Positions 35,916-47,730 are shown, numbered from the stretch's first letter. The stretch is 64,000 nucleotides of DNA from Salvelinus alpinus (GCF_045679555.1 NC_092098.1:22102038-22166037), one strand, 5' to 3'. The notes: a model not told the origin generated them from the letters alone. Numbers and translations: made by a program.

Positions 35916-36945
35916 TTACACCACTGCCTCCTGTGACCACTGACCCATACACTGATGTTAGTGAAACACACACACACAGTGAGTGCCTGCTCCCTGTGTC
36001 TCAGGGAGCAGAGGAGTATGCAAAGCAGATGTCACATTGCCTGCTTCTAAAAATAACATGGGGTCATAGAGGCAGAAGGGTGGTGTAGGATCAGTGAGCC
36101 CGTCATTAGTGTTAGCATGCAATGGAGCTCAGGAGTGACTCGTCAGGCCAGCACAGCGCTACAGGACACGCAACCGCAAGGGGGATGCTGCAGGGTGGAA
36201 TGACCAGACTTAGTTTGATAGCACTTCATAACCACTCAATCAATACACACCTGACACATCCAATTAAAATGTGTACTGTGTTGGGATACTCAATCAAGAA
36301 ATATATGAAAGACAAATCTCAACCTGCTAACAATGTTGCTGCTCCCAAAAAGAGAATGTTCCGACAACACTTGCACCGTAAAATCAGACTAGAAACTATT
36401 TTCCTGAGTGGAAATACCAAATCTCCTGAGTGGAATTAACCTCTCCACTCAAGTGTATTTATTCAGTCGTTAACTAATTTCCTGAAAAATGTATCAACCA
36501 GAATTCCCTGGGAGGAAATGTTTTCTTCGATAAACAGGATATAATGCATCCTCTCTGCCAAGTCAATTGTCTCATTGTGTGTGTACGTGCATGCATGTGT
36601 GTGTTCACATGGCCCCATGCCTGATTTCCATAAAAGCTGCAAGGGCACGTGGGTCACCCTGCAATCAGCTCATCTGTGAAATTAATTTGTTTTACAAACT
36701 CAGTTGGGTTCTCAACTTACTGTTGAGTCAGAATAGTAGAATACGCAAAGCACAATTTCTATACTTGGTTGTGCATCAGCAGTTCTCCTCTTGTTATATG
36801 CCACTCACTGACAGTCACTCAATTAGCCCATGTCAGTTAAAACAAAAGTGATAGGTAAATGCTGCTCTGCACTTTCCATGATCTCATCCTGAGTCGTCCA
36901 GACCAGGGCAGGGTTCATGGTATAAAACGTGTGACCAAGCCCGTC
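35916..36945. other. Intronic sequence without recognised features
   Basis: Apart from short CA/TG runs near 35,969 and 36,578, nothing recognisable is present. Confidence 0.5.
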
Positions 36946-37803
36946 ACCTCTGAGCAAGAGAGAGCATCCTGTCGGGCTGTATCACCGCCTGGTACGGCAA
37001 CTGCTCCGCCCACAACCGTAAGGCTCTCCAGAGGGTAGTGAGGTCTGCAGAACGCACCACCGGGGGCAAACTACCTGCCCTCCAGGACACCTACACCACC
37101 CGATGTCACAGGAAGGCCATAAAGATCATCAAGGACAACAACCACCCAAGCCACTGCCTGTTCACCCCGCTATCATCCAGAAGGCGAGGTCAGTACAGGT
37201 GCATCAAAGCAGGGACCGAGAGACTGAAAAACAGCTTCTATCTCAAGGCCATCAGACTGTTAAACAGCCACCACTAACATTTAGCGGCCGCTGCCAACAT
37301 ACTGACTCAACTCCAGCCACTTTAAAAATGGGAATTGATGGAAATTATGTAAAAATGTACCACTAGCCACTTTAAACAATGCCATTTAATATAATGTTTA
37401 CATACCCTACATTACCCATCTCATATGTATATACTGTACTCTATATCATCTACTGCATCTTGCCATCTTTATGTAATACATGTACCACTAGCCACTTTAA
37501 ACTATGCCACTTTATGTTTACATACCCTACAGTACTCATCTCATATGTATATACCGTACTCTATACCATCTACTGCATCTTGCCATGCCGTTCTGTACCA
37601 CCACTCATTCATATATCTTTATGTACATATTCTTTATCCCTTTACACTTGTGTGTGTGTATAAGGTAGTAGTTGTGGAATTGTTAGGTTAGATTACTTGT
37701 TGGTTATTACTGCATTGTCGGAACTAGAAGCACAAGCATTTCGCTACACTCGCATTAACATCTGCTAACCATGTGTATGTGACTAATAAAAAAATTGATT
37801 TGA
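36946..37803 (+). mobile_element. L2/RSg-1-type LINE 3' end (plus strand)
   Basis: The frame at 36,958-37,277 encodes the conserved C-terminus of a fish L2-type LINE protein (AWYGNCSAHNRKALQRVV and NSFYLKAIRLLNSHH under one frame shift). The 3' UTR contains a tandem duplication of about 115 bp (CACTAGCCACTTTAAAC repeated) and ends in ATTGATTTGA. The copy is 5'-truncated. Confidence 0.85.
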
Positions 37804-38314
37804 GAGATGGGCTCTTCTCTGGCTCAGACCACTACCGACTACAAAAAACTAACATTTCAGCTGGTATCGGTCTCATCACAGATCTCATAAACCGGGTCTA
37901 GGTCTGTGTCACCCTGCTCTAACTCACCTTGTCTGGAAAGAAATTGAAAAGCAGATAAATAATATTGGTGCCGGACAATTGTCCGGGAGAAGAAGAAAAA
38001 AATCCCATTGCGAAATCATGCTTTTTAGCCTATTAATTGATGGAAATACCAGTCGATGGAAATACATTTGACTGGTCATATATATCGGTCTATAGGTTCA
38101 TTTCCATGATTTAGTGGAATTAAACTGGCGCGTTTGTACAGTATATTCTTTACGTATCTTATTTATCACACGTGTAAGCCTACAGTATACAAATACATAG
38201 CCTTTGAGTGGAAAATATGACACAAGAGCTGCTGTTGGTGCTGAAGCATCTTGTGGTGCTTTCAAGACAACTGGGAACTCCCCAAAAAAGATGGTCAATA
38301 CATGTCGTCCGTAA

Positions 38315-40317
38315 TAGGGATGCACGATATATCGGTGAACATATCGGAATCGACCGATATTAGCTAAAAATGACAACATTGGTATCGGCCCGATATCTAG
38401 TTAACGCCGATGTTAAAAAACGATGTCAAAGCTGCCGTGCATACCTATATAACGTAGGTACATGACATAATGACGGCAGGTAAAATGTTGCACTACACGT
38501 GCAACACAGCATCCCTAACCTAGCCCACAATGTCTGCTGTGCGGATCGAGCAGTCAACAAGTCGAGCAGTCATTTGAAAGAGTAAGAAAATTTCAGCGAG
38601 ACAACTCAAAGGCGAAATCAATTAAAGCCAAGATAATGGAATTCGTTGCCCTTGACAATCAACTGTTTCTTCTGTCGTGGGTGATGTTGGCTTTCGCTGA
38701 GTGGTCGAGCACGGGTAAACACAAGCAAGTGCGCTATTTTTCAGATGTTGCCCTACCGGAGTTACACAGTAATAGCGTCACTGCTATTAGCTTCACAACA
38801 TGCTATGGAACGCCGTTTGGGTCTTTGCGTGTAAAAAAAGATACAGTAGCACTGCCAAAGCTGTACAAAAAAAAGTCTGTAAACAAGCAAACATCGGCCA
38901 CGAACGATGTGTTAACAATACTGCGTTGTAATAAAGCATTATTTGTTCGACCGCAACATCTGTGGTAGCTAGCGAGCACCAATACAACCAGCCTGAAAAC
39001 AATGACCAGTAGAAACTGCAGTCATTTTCATTATTCTTAGCAATGAATTCTTGTGAGTAAGTATTAGCTAGGTAGCCACTTGTTGTTCGCCTATTGAAAT
39101 TGAACTTCAGTTCATGAAAATAAATAGCTAGCCAGCTACTTAACCCTGTTGCCCAAAGCTAACATGATAAGCAGCCAGCTAGCTTCATCTGGCTAGTGAT
39201 GCTCGACCGGACCGGGTTGTGTGTTGTGAAGCTAGCCACAATAAGGATTAGACACAAAAGTGGAATTTGTGGCTTGCCTTCAAAATAAAAGTGTCATTGA
39301 CAGTGATGGAAATGAATACAAATAATAGAATTATGCCATACTTTTATTTTGAAGGCTAGCCGCAAAGTCCACTAATCCTTAATGTGGCTAGCTTCACATA
39401 GATGGGTCCGACCACCATTAAATCAAAAAAATAACTGTCTTATAAATTACGGTTATTTTAGATGATGACACCTAGCTATATAGTTAGCTAGCTAACTATA
39501 GCCACTGAAACAGATGTCGTTTTGCTATGTTTTTGGGGAAGAACATTGTTTTCATCCATGAGCTAGCTAGCTTTTTTTTATGACCAGCACTGTAGGTGCG
39601 CTAGACAACTTTACCAGTATCATAGCATATGTATCGATGAATCGTTGTGACATATGAAATACGAGTTATAGTGTTATCACTGTGTAATAACTATGTAAAA
39701 AAATGTATGAACACGTTAAATTATGTGATGTGCAATCATATTCAGATCCTGATTGGTCAATAAGCTTATTTGACACGTCAAAGTATTATTTGACGTGTAT
39801 CTTTTTTGACACATTCCATAGAAATCCTGGCTGAGAACGAAACTGAAGAAATGAACAACAAAACAACACAGCAAGTAAGTGAAAGAAATAGGTTTTGATT
39901 ATGTTTTACTGGTAATGGGGACATATGTAAATGCCAACAAAATAATTTTTGGGTCAGTGTGGTGTGTTAACCTTTATTTAACTAGGCAAGTCAGTTAAGA
40001 ACACATTTTTCTTTACAATGACGGCCTACCCGGCCGACGCTGGGCCAACTGTGTGCCGACCTATGGGACTCCCAATCACGGCCGGATATGATACAGCCTG
40101 GATTCGAACCAGGGACTGTAGTGACCACTCTTGCACTGAGATGCAGTGCCTTAGACCGCTGCGTCCATGTGTGTGCGTGTTAAATAGTTAACTGTACTAG
40201 AATGCTTAAAACGACGCTAAAATTTTAAAATATCGGTTATTGGTATCGTTTTTTTTTAGCAAGGAAAATATTGTATATATCGGAATCGGCCAAAAACGTC
40301 ATATCGGTGCATCACTA
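38315..40317 (+). mobile_element. hAT element with a decayed ZBED-type transposase fragment
   Basis: The ends are TAGGGATGCACGATATATCGG and, inverted, TAGTGATGCACCGATATGACG. A perfect 8-bp duplication GTCCGTAA flanks it (38,307-38,314 and 40,318-40,325). Plus-strand frame 38,636-38,968 retains pieces of a hAT (ZBED-like) transposase, EFVALDNQ and VRYFSDVALPELH, separated by a frameshift. The catalytic part is missing. A SINE is nested at 39,967-40,166. Confidence 0.88.
39967..40166 (-). mobile_element. HpaI-type tRNA-derived SINE
   Basis: It is the reverse complement of the same SINE as at 10,083. The tail AACCTTTATTTAACTAGGC is at the left, and the B-box region CTGGATTCGAACCAGGG and the A-box head are at the right. 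It is nested in the hAT element. Confidence 0.9.
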
Positions 40318-40512
40318 GTCCGTAATCTTCAGGTCAGAAAGTTAGAGCTCTAGAAAGAGGGTTGAGTTACCGAGTTGGAATTCCAAGTTAGATGACAGTC
40401 CAAAACGATTTTTCCCAATCAAAGTTAGTTTTTTCCCCCAGTTCCTAGTTGTCTTTCCTAGTTCCCAGTCGGAAGTCTGAGATTTCCGAGTTCCCAGTTG
40501 TTTTGAAGAGGC

Positions 40513-41485
40513 ATAAAACAGCAACGGAAGGCAGGCTTCATCAGCATCACAACACTTTGCAATAGGCTGGAGGCAGTATGCATTTTGAAAACATATACTT
40601 AATTGAATGTTTTAATAGATATTATGAGGCATGTCCTTACCTTGCTTCAAAGTAGCCTATTAGTTCCCCTGTCTTCTAATGGGGGGTTCAGATAATCAAT
40701 TATGAGATTGGGGATTTGCACAAGGTCAGTGAGTGTGTCTGGGAGGACATGTGTGTTTGAGGGTTTGTGTGTAGGCCTAACTGTTGTGTGTGTGTGAGAG
40801 AGCGAGCGAGAATGAAACATTATGGTGCAAATGCCACTCCTAGTATGTATAATCTAATTAGGTTTGTATGTGTGGTATGTGTGGTCCCCTGGCTGCTGCA
40901 ATCAGGCTCTGCCACTCTGAAATCACTCGGGATAACGGGTGTGATTAAAGGGGTGCAGAAAGAATTGGGTGTGTGTCTGTTTATTTGTAGCCAATGATAA
41001 ACCCCATCAGGAAGCCAGGCAGTTGAGTGCAGGCAATGCACAGTGTGTGTAAACAACAACAAACCGCAGAGGAACCGGTCGAGAATAGACTGACTCCTAC
41101 CCAAAATAAACTGTCGGTCCATGCAGGCAGGAAGGCAGGCCTGGGGGTCCTCATATCCATGTCTAATCCCATTACACAGTGTGGCCGCTGCAGGCCAAAT
41201 GCAGAGACTGTTACAACACTAACACCAGGAGAGAGTAGAGGACTGTCCAAAATGTCCAAAAGACATTAAAAGTAGTTACATAAAACAGAGCTCACTGGAT
41301 AGAGGAGGATATCCAAAAAGCCAATCAGAGATGTAGCCTAAACATTGAGCTGCTCCTGAGGAAATGGACCTGCATATAAACACCATATAACACATATAAG
41401 CGCAGTGGAGCAGTGGGCTGCAGCTTTAGAGAAGGTAAACACAGCCATTCTGAGGAACCATTACCGGTAGAACAAGAGCTGTAAT
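40513..41485. other. Intronic sequence without recognised features
   Basis: No domain, RNA or repeat family was recognised here. Confidence 0.5.
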
Positions 41486-41570
41486 TAGAGGTCAACCGAT
41501 TAATCGGAATGGCCGAGTAATTAGGGCCGATTTCAAGTTTTCATAACAATCGGAAATCTGTATTTTTTTA

Positions 41571-41735
41571 CACCTTTATTTAACTAGGCAAGTCAGTTAA
41601 GAACAGATTCTTATTTTCAATGACGGCCTAGGAACGGTGGGTTAACTGCCTTTTTAACAGATTTTTACCTTGTCAGCTCGGGGATTCAATCTTGCAACCT
41701 TACAGTTAACTAGTCAAACGCTCTAACCACCTGCT
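41571..41735 (-). mobile_element. tRNA-derived SINE fragment
   Basis: The inverted tail (ACCTTTATTTAACTAGGCAAG) and the head region near CTCTAACCAC match the SINE at 5,552. It is nested in the hAT element. Confidence 0.75.
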
Positions 41736-42841
41736 TTACATTGCACTCCACGAGGAGCCTGCCTGTTACGCGAATGCAGTAAGAAGCCAAGGTAAGTTGC
41801 TAGCTAGCATTAAACTTATCTTATAAAAAACAATCAATCAATCAATCATAATCACTAGTTAACTATACATGGTTGATGATATTACTAGTTTATCTAGCGT
41901 GTCCTGCGTTGCATATAATCGATGCGGTGCGCATTCGCGAAAAAGGACTGTCGTTGCTCCAACGTGTACCTAACCATAAACATCAATGCCTTTCTTAAAA
42001 TCAATACACAAGTATATATTTTTAAACCTGCATATTTAGTTAATATTGCCTGCTAACATGAATTTCTTTTAACTAGGGAAATGGTGTCAATTCTCTTGCA
42101 ACAGAGTCAGGGTATATGCAGCAGTTTGGGCCGCCTGGCTCGTTGCAAACTGTGTGAAGACTATTTCTTCCTAACAAAGACAGCCAACTTCGCCAAACGG
42201 GAGATGATTTAACAAGAGCGCATTTGCGGGAAAAAAAGCACAATCGTTGCACGACTGTACCTAACCATAAACATCAATGCCTTTCTTAAAATCAATACAC
42301 AGAAGTATATATTTTTAAACCTGCATATTTAGCTAAAAGAAATCCAGGTTAGCAGGCAATATTAACCAGGTGAAATTGTGTCACTTCTCTTGCGTTCATT
42401 GCACGCAGAGTCAGGGTATATGCAACAGTTTGGGCCGCCTGGCTCGTTGCGAACTAATTTTCCAGAATTTTACGTAATTATGACATAACATTGAAGGTTG
42501 TGCAATGTAACAGGAATATTTAGACTTATGGATGCCACCCGTTAGATAAAATACGGAAAGGTTCCGTATTTCACTGAAAGAATAAACGTTTTGTTTTCGA
42601 GATGATAGTTTCCGGATTCGACCATATTAATGACCTAAGGCTCGTATTTCTGTGTGTTATTATTTTATAATTAAGTCTATGATTTGATAGAGCAGTCTGA
42701 CTGAGCGATGGAAGGCACCAGCAGGCTCGTAAGCATTCATTCAAACAGCACTTTTGTGCGTTTTGCCAGCAGCTCTTCGCAATGCTTCAAGCATTGAGCT
42801 GGTTATGACTTCAAGCCTATCAACTCCCGAGATTAGGCTGG

Positions 42842-43014
42842 TGTAACCGATGTGAAATGGCTAGCTAGTTAGCGGGGTGCTCGCTCTGAGACTTGGAGTA
42901 GTTGTTCCCCTTGCTCTGTATGGGTAACGCTGCTTTGAGGGTGGCTGTTGTCAATGTGTTCCTGGTTCGAGCCCAGGTAGGGGCGAGGAGAGGGACAGAA
43001 GCTATACTGTTACA
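42842..43014 (-). mobile_element. Solo miniature LTR (TRIM-like family)
   Basis: The plus-strand sequence runs TGTAACCGATGTGAAATGG to ATACTGTTACA and is flanked by a 4-bp duplication CTGG (42,838-42,841 and 43,015-43,018). It is a shorter relative of the 237-bp repeats at 54,546 and 54,846, in the opposite orientation to those copies as they lie in the window. It contains CCTGGTTCGAGCCCAGG, a good tRNA TΨC-arm/B-box. The strand symbol marks low certainty: by the polypurine-tract orientation inferred from the full copy, this one reads on the plus strand. Confidence 0.65.
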
Positions 43015-43568
43015 CTGGCAATACTAAAGTGCCTATAAGAACATCCAATAGTCAAAGGTATATGAAATAGAAATCGTAAAGAGAGAAATAGTCCTATAAT
43101 AACTACAACCTAAAACTTCTTACCTGGGAATATTGAAGACTCATGTTAAAAGGAACCACCAGCTTTCATATGTTCTCATGTTCTGAGCAAGGAACTTAAA
43201 CGTTAGCTTTCTTACATGGCACATATTGCACTTTTACTTTCTTCTCCAACACTTTGTTTTTGCATTATTTAAACCAAATTGAACATGTTTCATTATTTAT
43301 TTGAGGCTAAATTGATTGTATTGATGTATTATGTTAAGTTAAAATAAGTGTTAATTCAGTATTGTTGTAATTGTCATTATATTATAAAATAAAAATGTCT
43401 AAAATCGGCCGATTACTCGGTATTGGCTTTTTTTGGTCCTCCAATAATTGATTGAAAAATCATAATCGGTCGACCTCTAGCTGTAATGTCTAGGTTTGGA
43501 TCCTGTGCTGTTGTCCGTCATAGGGATACCTGTCCCCAGTGGAGGTTAGAGAGGGTTAAGGTTTCTAC

Positions 43569-45607
43569 TAGGGCTGGCACAATTAGCGTATAACTGACGG
43601 TTATGGATGAAGACTGTTATGAAAATAAAATAACCGTCATAATAACAAATAGAAATAGAATGAATAGAACAGGCTTGTCACATGCGCCGAATACAACAGA
43701 TGTAACAGATGTACAGTGAAATGCTTACTTACAAGCCCTTAACAATGCTGTTTTAAGAAAATACCTAAAAAAAGGAAGGGATAAGAAAAACAAATAATTA
43801 AAGAGCAGCAATAAATGACAATAGCGGGGCTATATACAGGGGGTACCGGTGCAGAGTCAATGTGCGGGCGCATCGGTGTCGAGGTAATTGAAGTAATATG
43901 TACATGTAGGTAGAGTTATTAAAGTGACTATGCATAGATAATAACAGTGGGTAGCAGCAGGGTAGAAGGGGGGAGGGACAGTGCAAATAGTCTGGGTAGC
44001 CATTTGATTAGCTGTTCAGGAGTCTTATGGCTTGGGGGTAGAAGCTGTTTAGAAGCCTTTTGGACCTAGACTTGGCACTCCGGTACCGCATGCCGTGCGG
44101 TAGCAGAGAGAACAATCTATGACTAGGGTGGCTGGAGTCTGACAATTTTTAGGGCCAATTTTTGACACTGCCTGGTGTAGAAGTCCTGGATGGCAGGAAG
44201 CTTGACCCCGGGGATGTACTGGGCCGTACTCACTACCCTCTGTAGTGCCTTGCAGTCAAAGGCCGAGTAGTTGCCGTATCAGGCAGTGATGCAACCCGTC
44301 AGAATGCTCTCAATGGTGCAGCTGTAGAACCTTTTGAGGATCTGAGGACCCATGCCAAAAAATGTTCAGTCTCCTGAGGTGGAATAGGTTTGTCGTGCCT
44401 GTCTTGGTGTGCTTGAACCATGTTAGTTTGTTGGTGATGTGGACGCCAAGGAACTTGAAGCGCTCAACCTGCTCCACTACAGCCCTGTCGATGAGAATGG
44501 GGGCATGCTCGGTCCTCCTTTTCCTGTAGTCCACAATCATCTCCTTGTCTTGATCAAGTTGAGGGAGAGGTTGTTTTCCTTGCACCACACGGTCAGGTCT
44601 CTGACCTCCTCCCTATAGGCTGTCTCATCGTTGTTGGTGATCAGGCCTAGCACTGTTGTGTCATCGGCAAACTTAATGATGTTGGAGTGTCGTACCTGGC
44701 TCTGCAGTATTGAGTGAACAGGGAGTACAAGAGGGGACTGAGCACGCACCCCTGAGGGGCCCCCATGTTGAGGATTAAATGGCGGATGTGTTACCTACCC
44801 TTACCACCTGGGGGCAGACCGTCAGGAAGTCCAGGATCCAGTTGCAGAGGGAGGTGTTTAGTCTCAGGGTCCTTAGCTCGTCTGGTAGGCTTGTGTCACT
44901 GGTCAGCTCTCGGCTGTGCTTCCCTTTGTAGTCTGTAATAGTTTGCAAGCCCTGCCACATCCAACGAGCGTCGGAGCCGGTGTAGTAGGATTCAATCATA
45001 GTCCTGTATTGATGCTTTGCCTGTTTGATGGTTCGTTGGAGGGCATAGTGGGATTTCTAATAAGCTTCCGGGTTAGAGTCCCACTCCTTGAAAGTGGCAG
45101 CTCTACCCTTTAGCTCAGTGCGAATGTTGCCTGTAATCCATGGCTTCTGGTTGGTGGTGTACTCCTCAATGCCATTGGAAGAATCCCGGAACATTTTCCA
45201 GCCTGTCCTTGCAAAACAGTCCTGTAGTTTCGCATCTGCTTCATTTGACCACTTTTTTATAGACCGAGTCACTGGTGCTTCCCGCTTTAATAATTTCCAT
45301 GGTAATGTACAATATTCATTCAAAAGATGTTAACTGATGTGGCTCAAGCAATGGAATGTATTCTTTGGTTGATTAAACTAAACTGACATTACAATCACAG
45401 CACATATTTTACTTCCTGCTTTGCTCCTATGGGTACACTCACAATGGCCGCCAGTCCACCCATTATGCCAATATTTACATGGATGGGGACACTCGTTTTA
45501 TTCATTCTATTTCTATGGCAGCACATGCAGTCATTTTTGTTTGCTATTCGAATAGTATTGGCTGGCCAATTATCGTCGTCCAAAACTTCATGACAGTCAC
45601 AGCCTTA
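43569..45607. mobile_element. hAT-type element split by an L2 LINE
   Basis: The ends are TAGGGCTGGCACAATT and, inverted, TAAGGCTGTGACTGTC. The flanks GTTTCTAC (43,561-43,568) and GTTTCTAT (45,608-45,615) form an 8-bp duplication with one mismatch. The LINE at 43,676-45,325 fills most of it. Confidence 0.75.
43676..45325 (-). mobile_element. L2/RSg-1-type LINE fragment
   Basis: The minus strand encodes reverse transcriptase parts, including an FADDTTVLGLITN catalytic motif at about 44,670, KENNLSLNLIKT and the FKFLGVHITNKLTW stretch. The RSg-1-type 3' UTR is at 43,676-44,290. Frames are broken at 44,590 and elsewhere. The 5' half is missing. Confidence 0.85.
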
Positions 45608-45615
45608 GTTTCTAT

Positions 45616-47037
45616 GTTGGTACTACTGAGAAATGAGGGCTGAAGATTGTTTCACTGATTACTGGTAGGCAGGGATCCACACAGCCCTCAAACGTTAGTC
45701 TCTGCAGGCCTGGGTGCTGCGCCAGAAGCCTTAGCACCCCACCGAAAACACCTGAGGACAAATAACTGCCTGTATATCCAGCCACCACATTACTGACCCA
45801 GCCCTTCGTCTCTTTATACCCCCTTCTCGCTCTTCTTCTCTCTCTGACACAGCCTTTAGCCTCTCCCAGAGAAAGAGAGGATGAAGCACGGATCATCTTT
45901 GACAGGATTGTAGCACCACAGAGCGTGGATACAACTTTAATGCCTCCGTAATGCAATCAGAGCACCATTACAGAGCAGGAGCGGCTACTTGCCTGACTGA
46001 CAGAGAGAGGAGATACAAGAGCTGCTGTGTTTCACACTACTATAAAGAAGAGAGCTTGACTGAATGGGTTCAAGCAAGCATGAATGAGGGTAGTGAGAGC
46101 CAATGTAATTGTACACATGAAACCTGCTCTGTTTAGAATGTGGGAATCCAAAGGGTGCATCAATGTATATGTAGGCATCTGATCTGTGTGTGTATTATGA
46201 GGCTGTAGTCACCATGTAAAGTGTGCAAGCGTCAGGGTGTGTTTGTTTGTATGTGTTTACGTTGCTGTTTTTCACACAGATAAGTTTACCTCAATCGCTC
46301 CCCTCAGTGACCTCTGACCCTCAGGACCCTGGGATATTGAGCAATAAGTGTGATGATATCTGCACCATTGAACTTCTTGATTTCACAACTTTTAAAGGTC
46401 CTTTGATCATTCAAGACCGTGTGAATGATTGAGCTGATTTACAGAATGCGCTGTTGATGATTCACTCAAAAGTCAATGACAACACATTTGGCACTTATGA
46501 CAACACAACATACTTTATCTGACCATAACGTTAGTTCAGACAAAGACTTCTTGTACTTTGCCAGGCATTATTGAATGTTGGGGTCCGTTCAATTCTGATC
46601 TTCTCTGATATTTATATGACAAGTGACTAACCATGATGACAACACAATATAGATCATAACTAGCTGCTTCACTTATGCAGTGAAGAATATGCACTTGTAG
46701 TGACCCCTGTGTGGCAACAACTCCTAAACCTTCTCTGCTTAGTTCAATACACTTTGTTTGTTTCAGATTAAAGTATAGCTAAGTACACAAGTACAATGTA
46801 CCAGAAGAGATCTGATGGGACAGACGCGACAGCATGGAGATTTACAAACCTGCATCATCATCCCAACAGCAACATGTTTTGATCTCAGGACGAGAGCGCA
46901 CGAGGTGATCGCACACCTTCTTGTCAAAGTGAGCGCGAGCTAAGTAGCTAGGCTAGCTACTACATGGCAATAAGTACAACACGCTAGCTAGTCATGTAAC
47001 TGCATATTTCGGCTTCAACGCATGTCTGTCTTTATTT
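45616..47037. other. SIAH2 intron 1, promoter-proximal part, no repeat recognised
   Basis: It lies just downstream of SIAH2 exon 1 on the transcript strand. It is one of the few parts of the intron where I recognise no transposon, so it is a plausible place for intronic regulatory DNA. Confidence 0.4.
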
Positions 47038-47039
47038 AC

Positions 47040-47438
47040 CTTACAAGGAAACGGTAGAGTAGAAGCAACTTTTTCCATAGCCAAGTTCCTGATACTCGGG
47101 GTGAGAGGGCCGCGACAAGTCGGACAACAACTCAGCTTTTGACGACATTGGTTGCAAACTAGATGTCCGGCCTGGCATTGCAGAATCGGTGGCAGGACGT
47201 AGTCAAAACAAACCGGGCACTCGAACAAGGCTGTAAGTTCAGCAGATTGCCCAGGTAGCGATGCTGAGGGCAAGGCAACAGCAGCGACAGGTAGAGCCGA
47301 GCCAGACCCGGCCACAGCTCCTACTCCGGCGGCTGCAGCTGAGGCAGCAGCTCCTCCCGAACCGCCGTGCTTTCCTCCTCCTGTTTTCCCGGAACCGAGT
47401 CCTCCGCCCCCACCGCCCGCAGAGGACGGACGGCTCAT
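47040..47438 (-). CDS. siah2: SIAH2 coding exon 1 (N-terminus and RING finger)
   Basis: It encodes residues 1-133 of SIAH2 from ATG at 47,436-47,438 to the donor AAG|GTAAAT. The first about 65 residues are a Gly/Ala/Ser-rich low-complexity leader that starts MSRPSS, as in vertebrate SIAH2 and unlike SIAH1. The C3HC4 RING spans about residues 74-108 (Cys74, Cys77, Cys88, His92, Cys95, Cys98, Cys105, Cys108) and recruits the E2 enzyme. [12 protein letters not shown] follows, then FPCK, where the intron begins. It joins exon 2 in phase 0. The GC-rich antisense frame at 47,261-47,623 is a shadow. Confidence 0.96.
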
Positions 47439-47719
47439 ATCGATTAGTTCAGTTCTTTAGGATAAACCCAGCGCGGAGTTTGAAGCCCAGATTCCTGTTT
47501 ACGCACTCATCTGAGTGGCATTCAGACTACGCTCCAAGAAATCTCCAAGCCCCCGGGGACAGAACATGGTGTCTGTGTTTGACAGAAAGCAGAAAGCCCA
47601 TTGGAGAGCATGGTTTGGACTGACAGCTTCTGCACCAATTAGAAAGTGAGCCTGGGTGCTTACGTAATGCGCACTGTGTACACGCAAGAGTACAACACAA
47701 CGGACATGTTGACATGTAG
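47439..47719 (-). promoter_or_regulatory. siah2: SIAH2 5' UTR and proximal promoter
   Basis: This is the 280 bp between the SIAH2 start codon and the first retroelement. TTACGTAA at 47,660-47,667 is a PAR-bZIP/C-EBP/CREB-type palindrome. On the minus strand there are two CCAAT-type motifs (ATTGG near 47,635 and CCAAT near 47,600). No TATA box is obvious. The transcription start is not determinable by eye. Confidence 0.45.
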
Positions 47720-47730
47720 TCACAGATAGA

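Larger units (their letters stand above)
38262..40512. mobile_element. Fold-back MITE split in two by a hAT element
   Basis: The left end TTCAAGACAACTGGGAACTC is inverted at the right end GAGTTCCCAGTTGTTTTGAA. The parts 38,262-38,314 and 40,318-40,512 belong to one element. A second, uninterrupted copy of the family is at about 59,920-60,150. Confidence 0.75.
41486..43479. mobile_element. hAT-type element carrying a SINE, a solo miniature LTR and an internal duplication
   Basis: The ends are TAGAGGTCAACCGATTAATCG and, inverted, TAGAGGTCGACCGATTATG. A perfect 8-bp duplication GCTGTAAT flanks it (41,478-41,485 and 43,480-43,487). The interior contains a tandem duplication (about 41,931-42,160 and 42,221-42,455) with an inverted 33-bp core in one copy. 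It has no transposase frame. Confidence 0.88.
8912..47039 (-). other. siah2: SIAH2 intron 1 (about 38.1 kb)
   Basis: This is the single intron between the two SIAH2 coding exons. The donor (GTAAAT, complement at 47,034-47,039) and acceptor (CAG, complement at 8,912-8,914) both fit consensus. It splits the first SIAH zinc-finger cysteine pair: Cys132 in exon 1, Cys139 in exon 2. Most of the length is explained by nested transposons and a minisatellite. I saw no conserved host exon inside it. Confidence 0.9.

Noticed and set aside
38636-38968. Domesticated ZBED gene
   Set aside because: Only short transposase pieces remain, with a frameshift and no catalytic region, inside an element with an intact target duplication. 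It is a decayed hAT copy.
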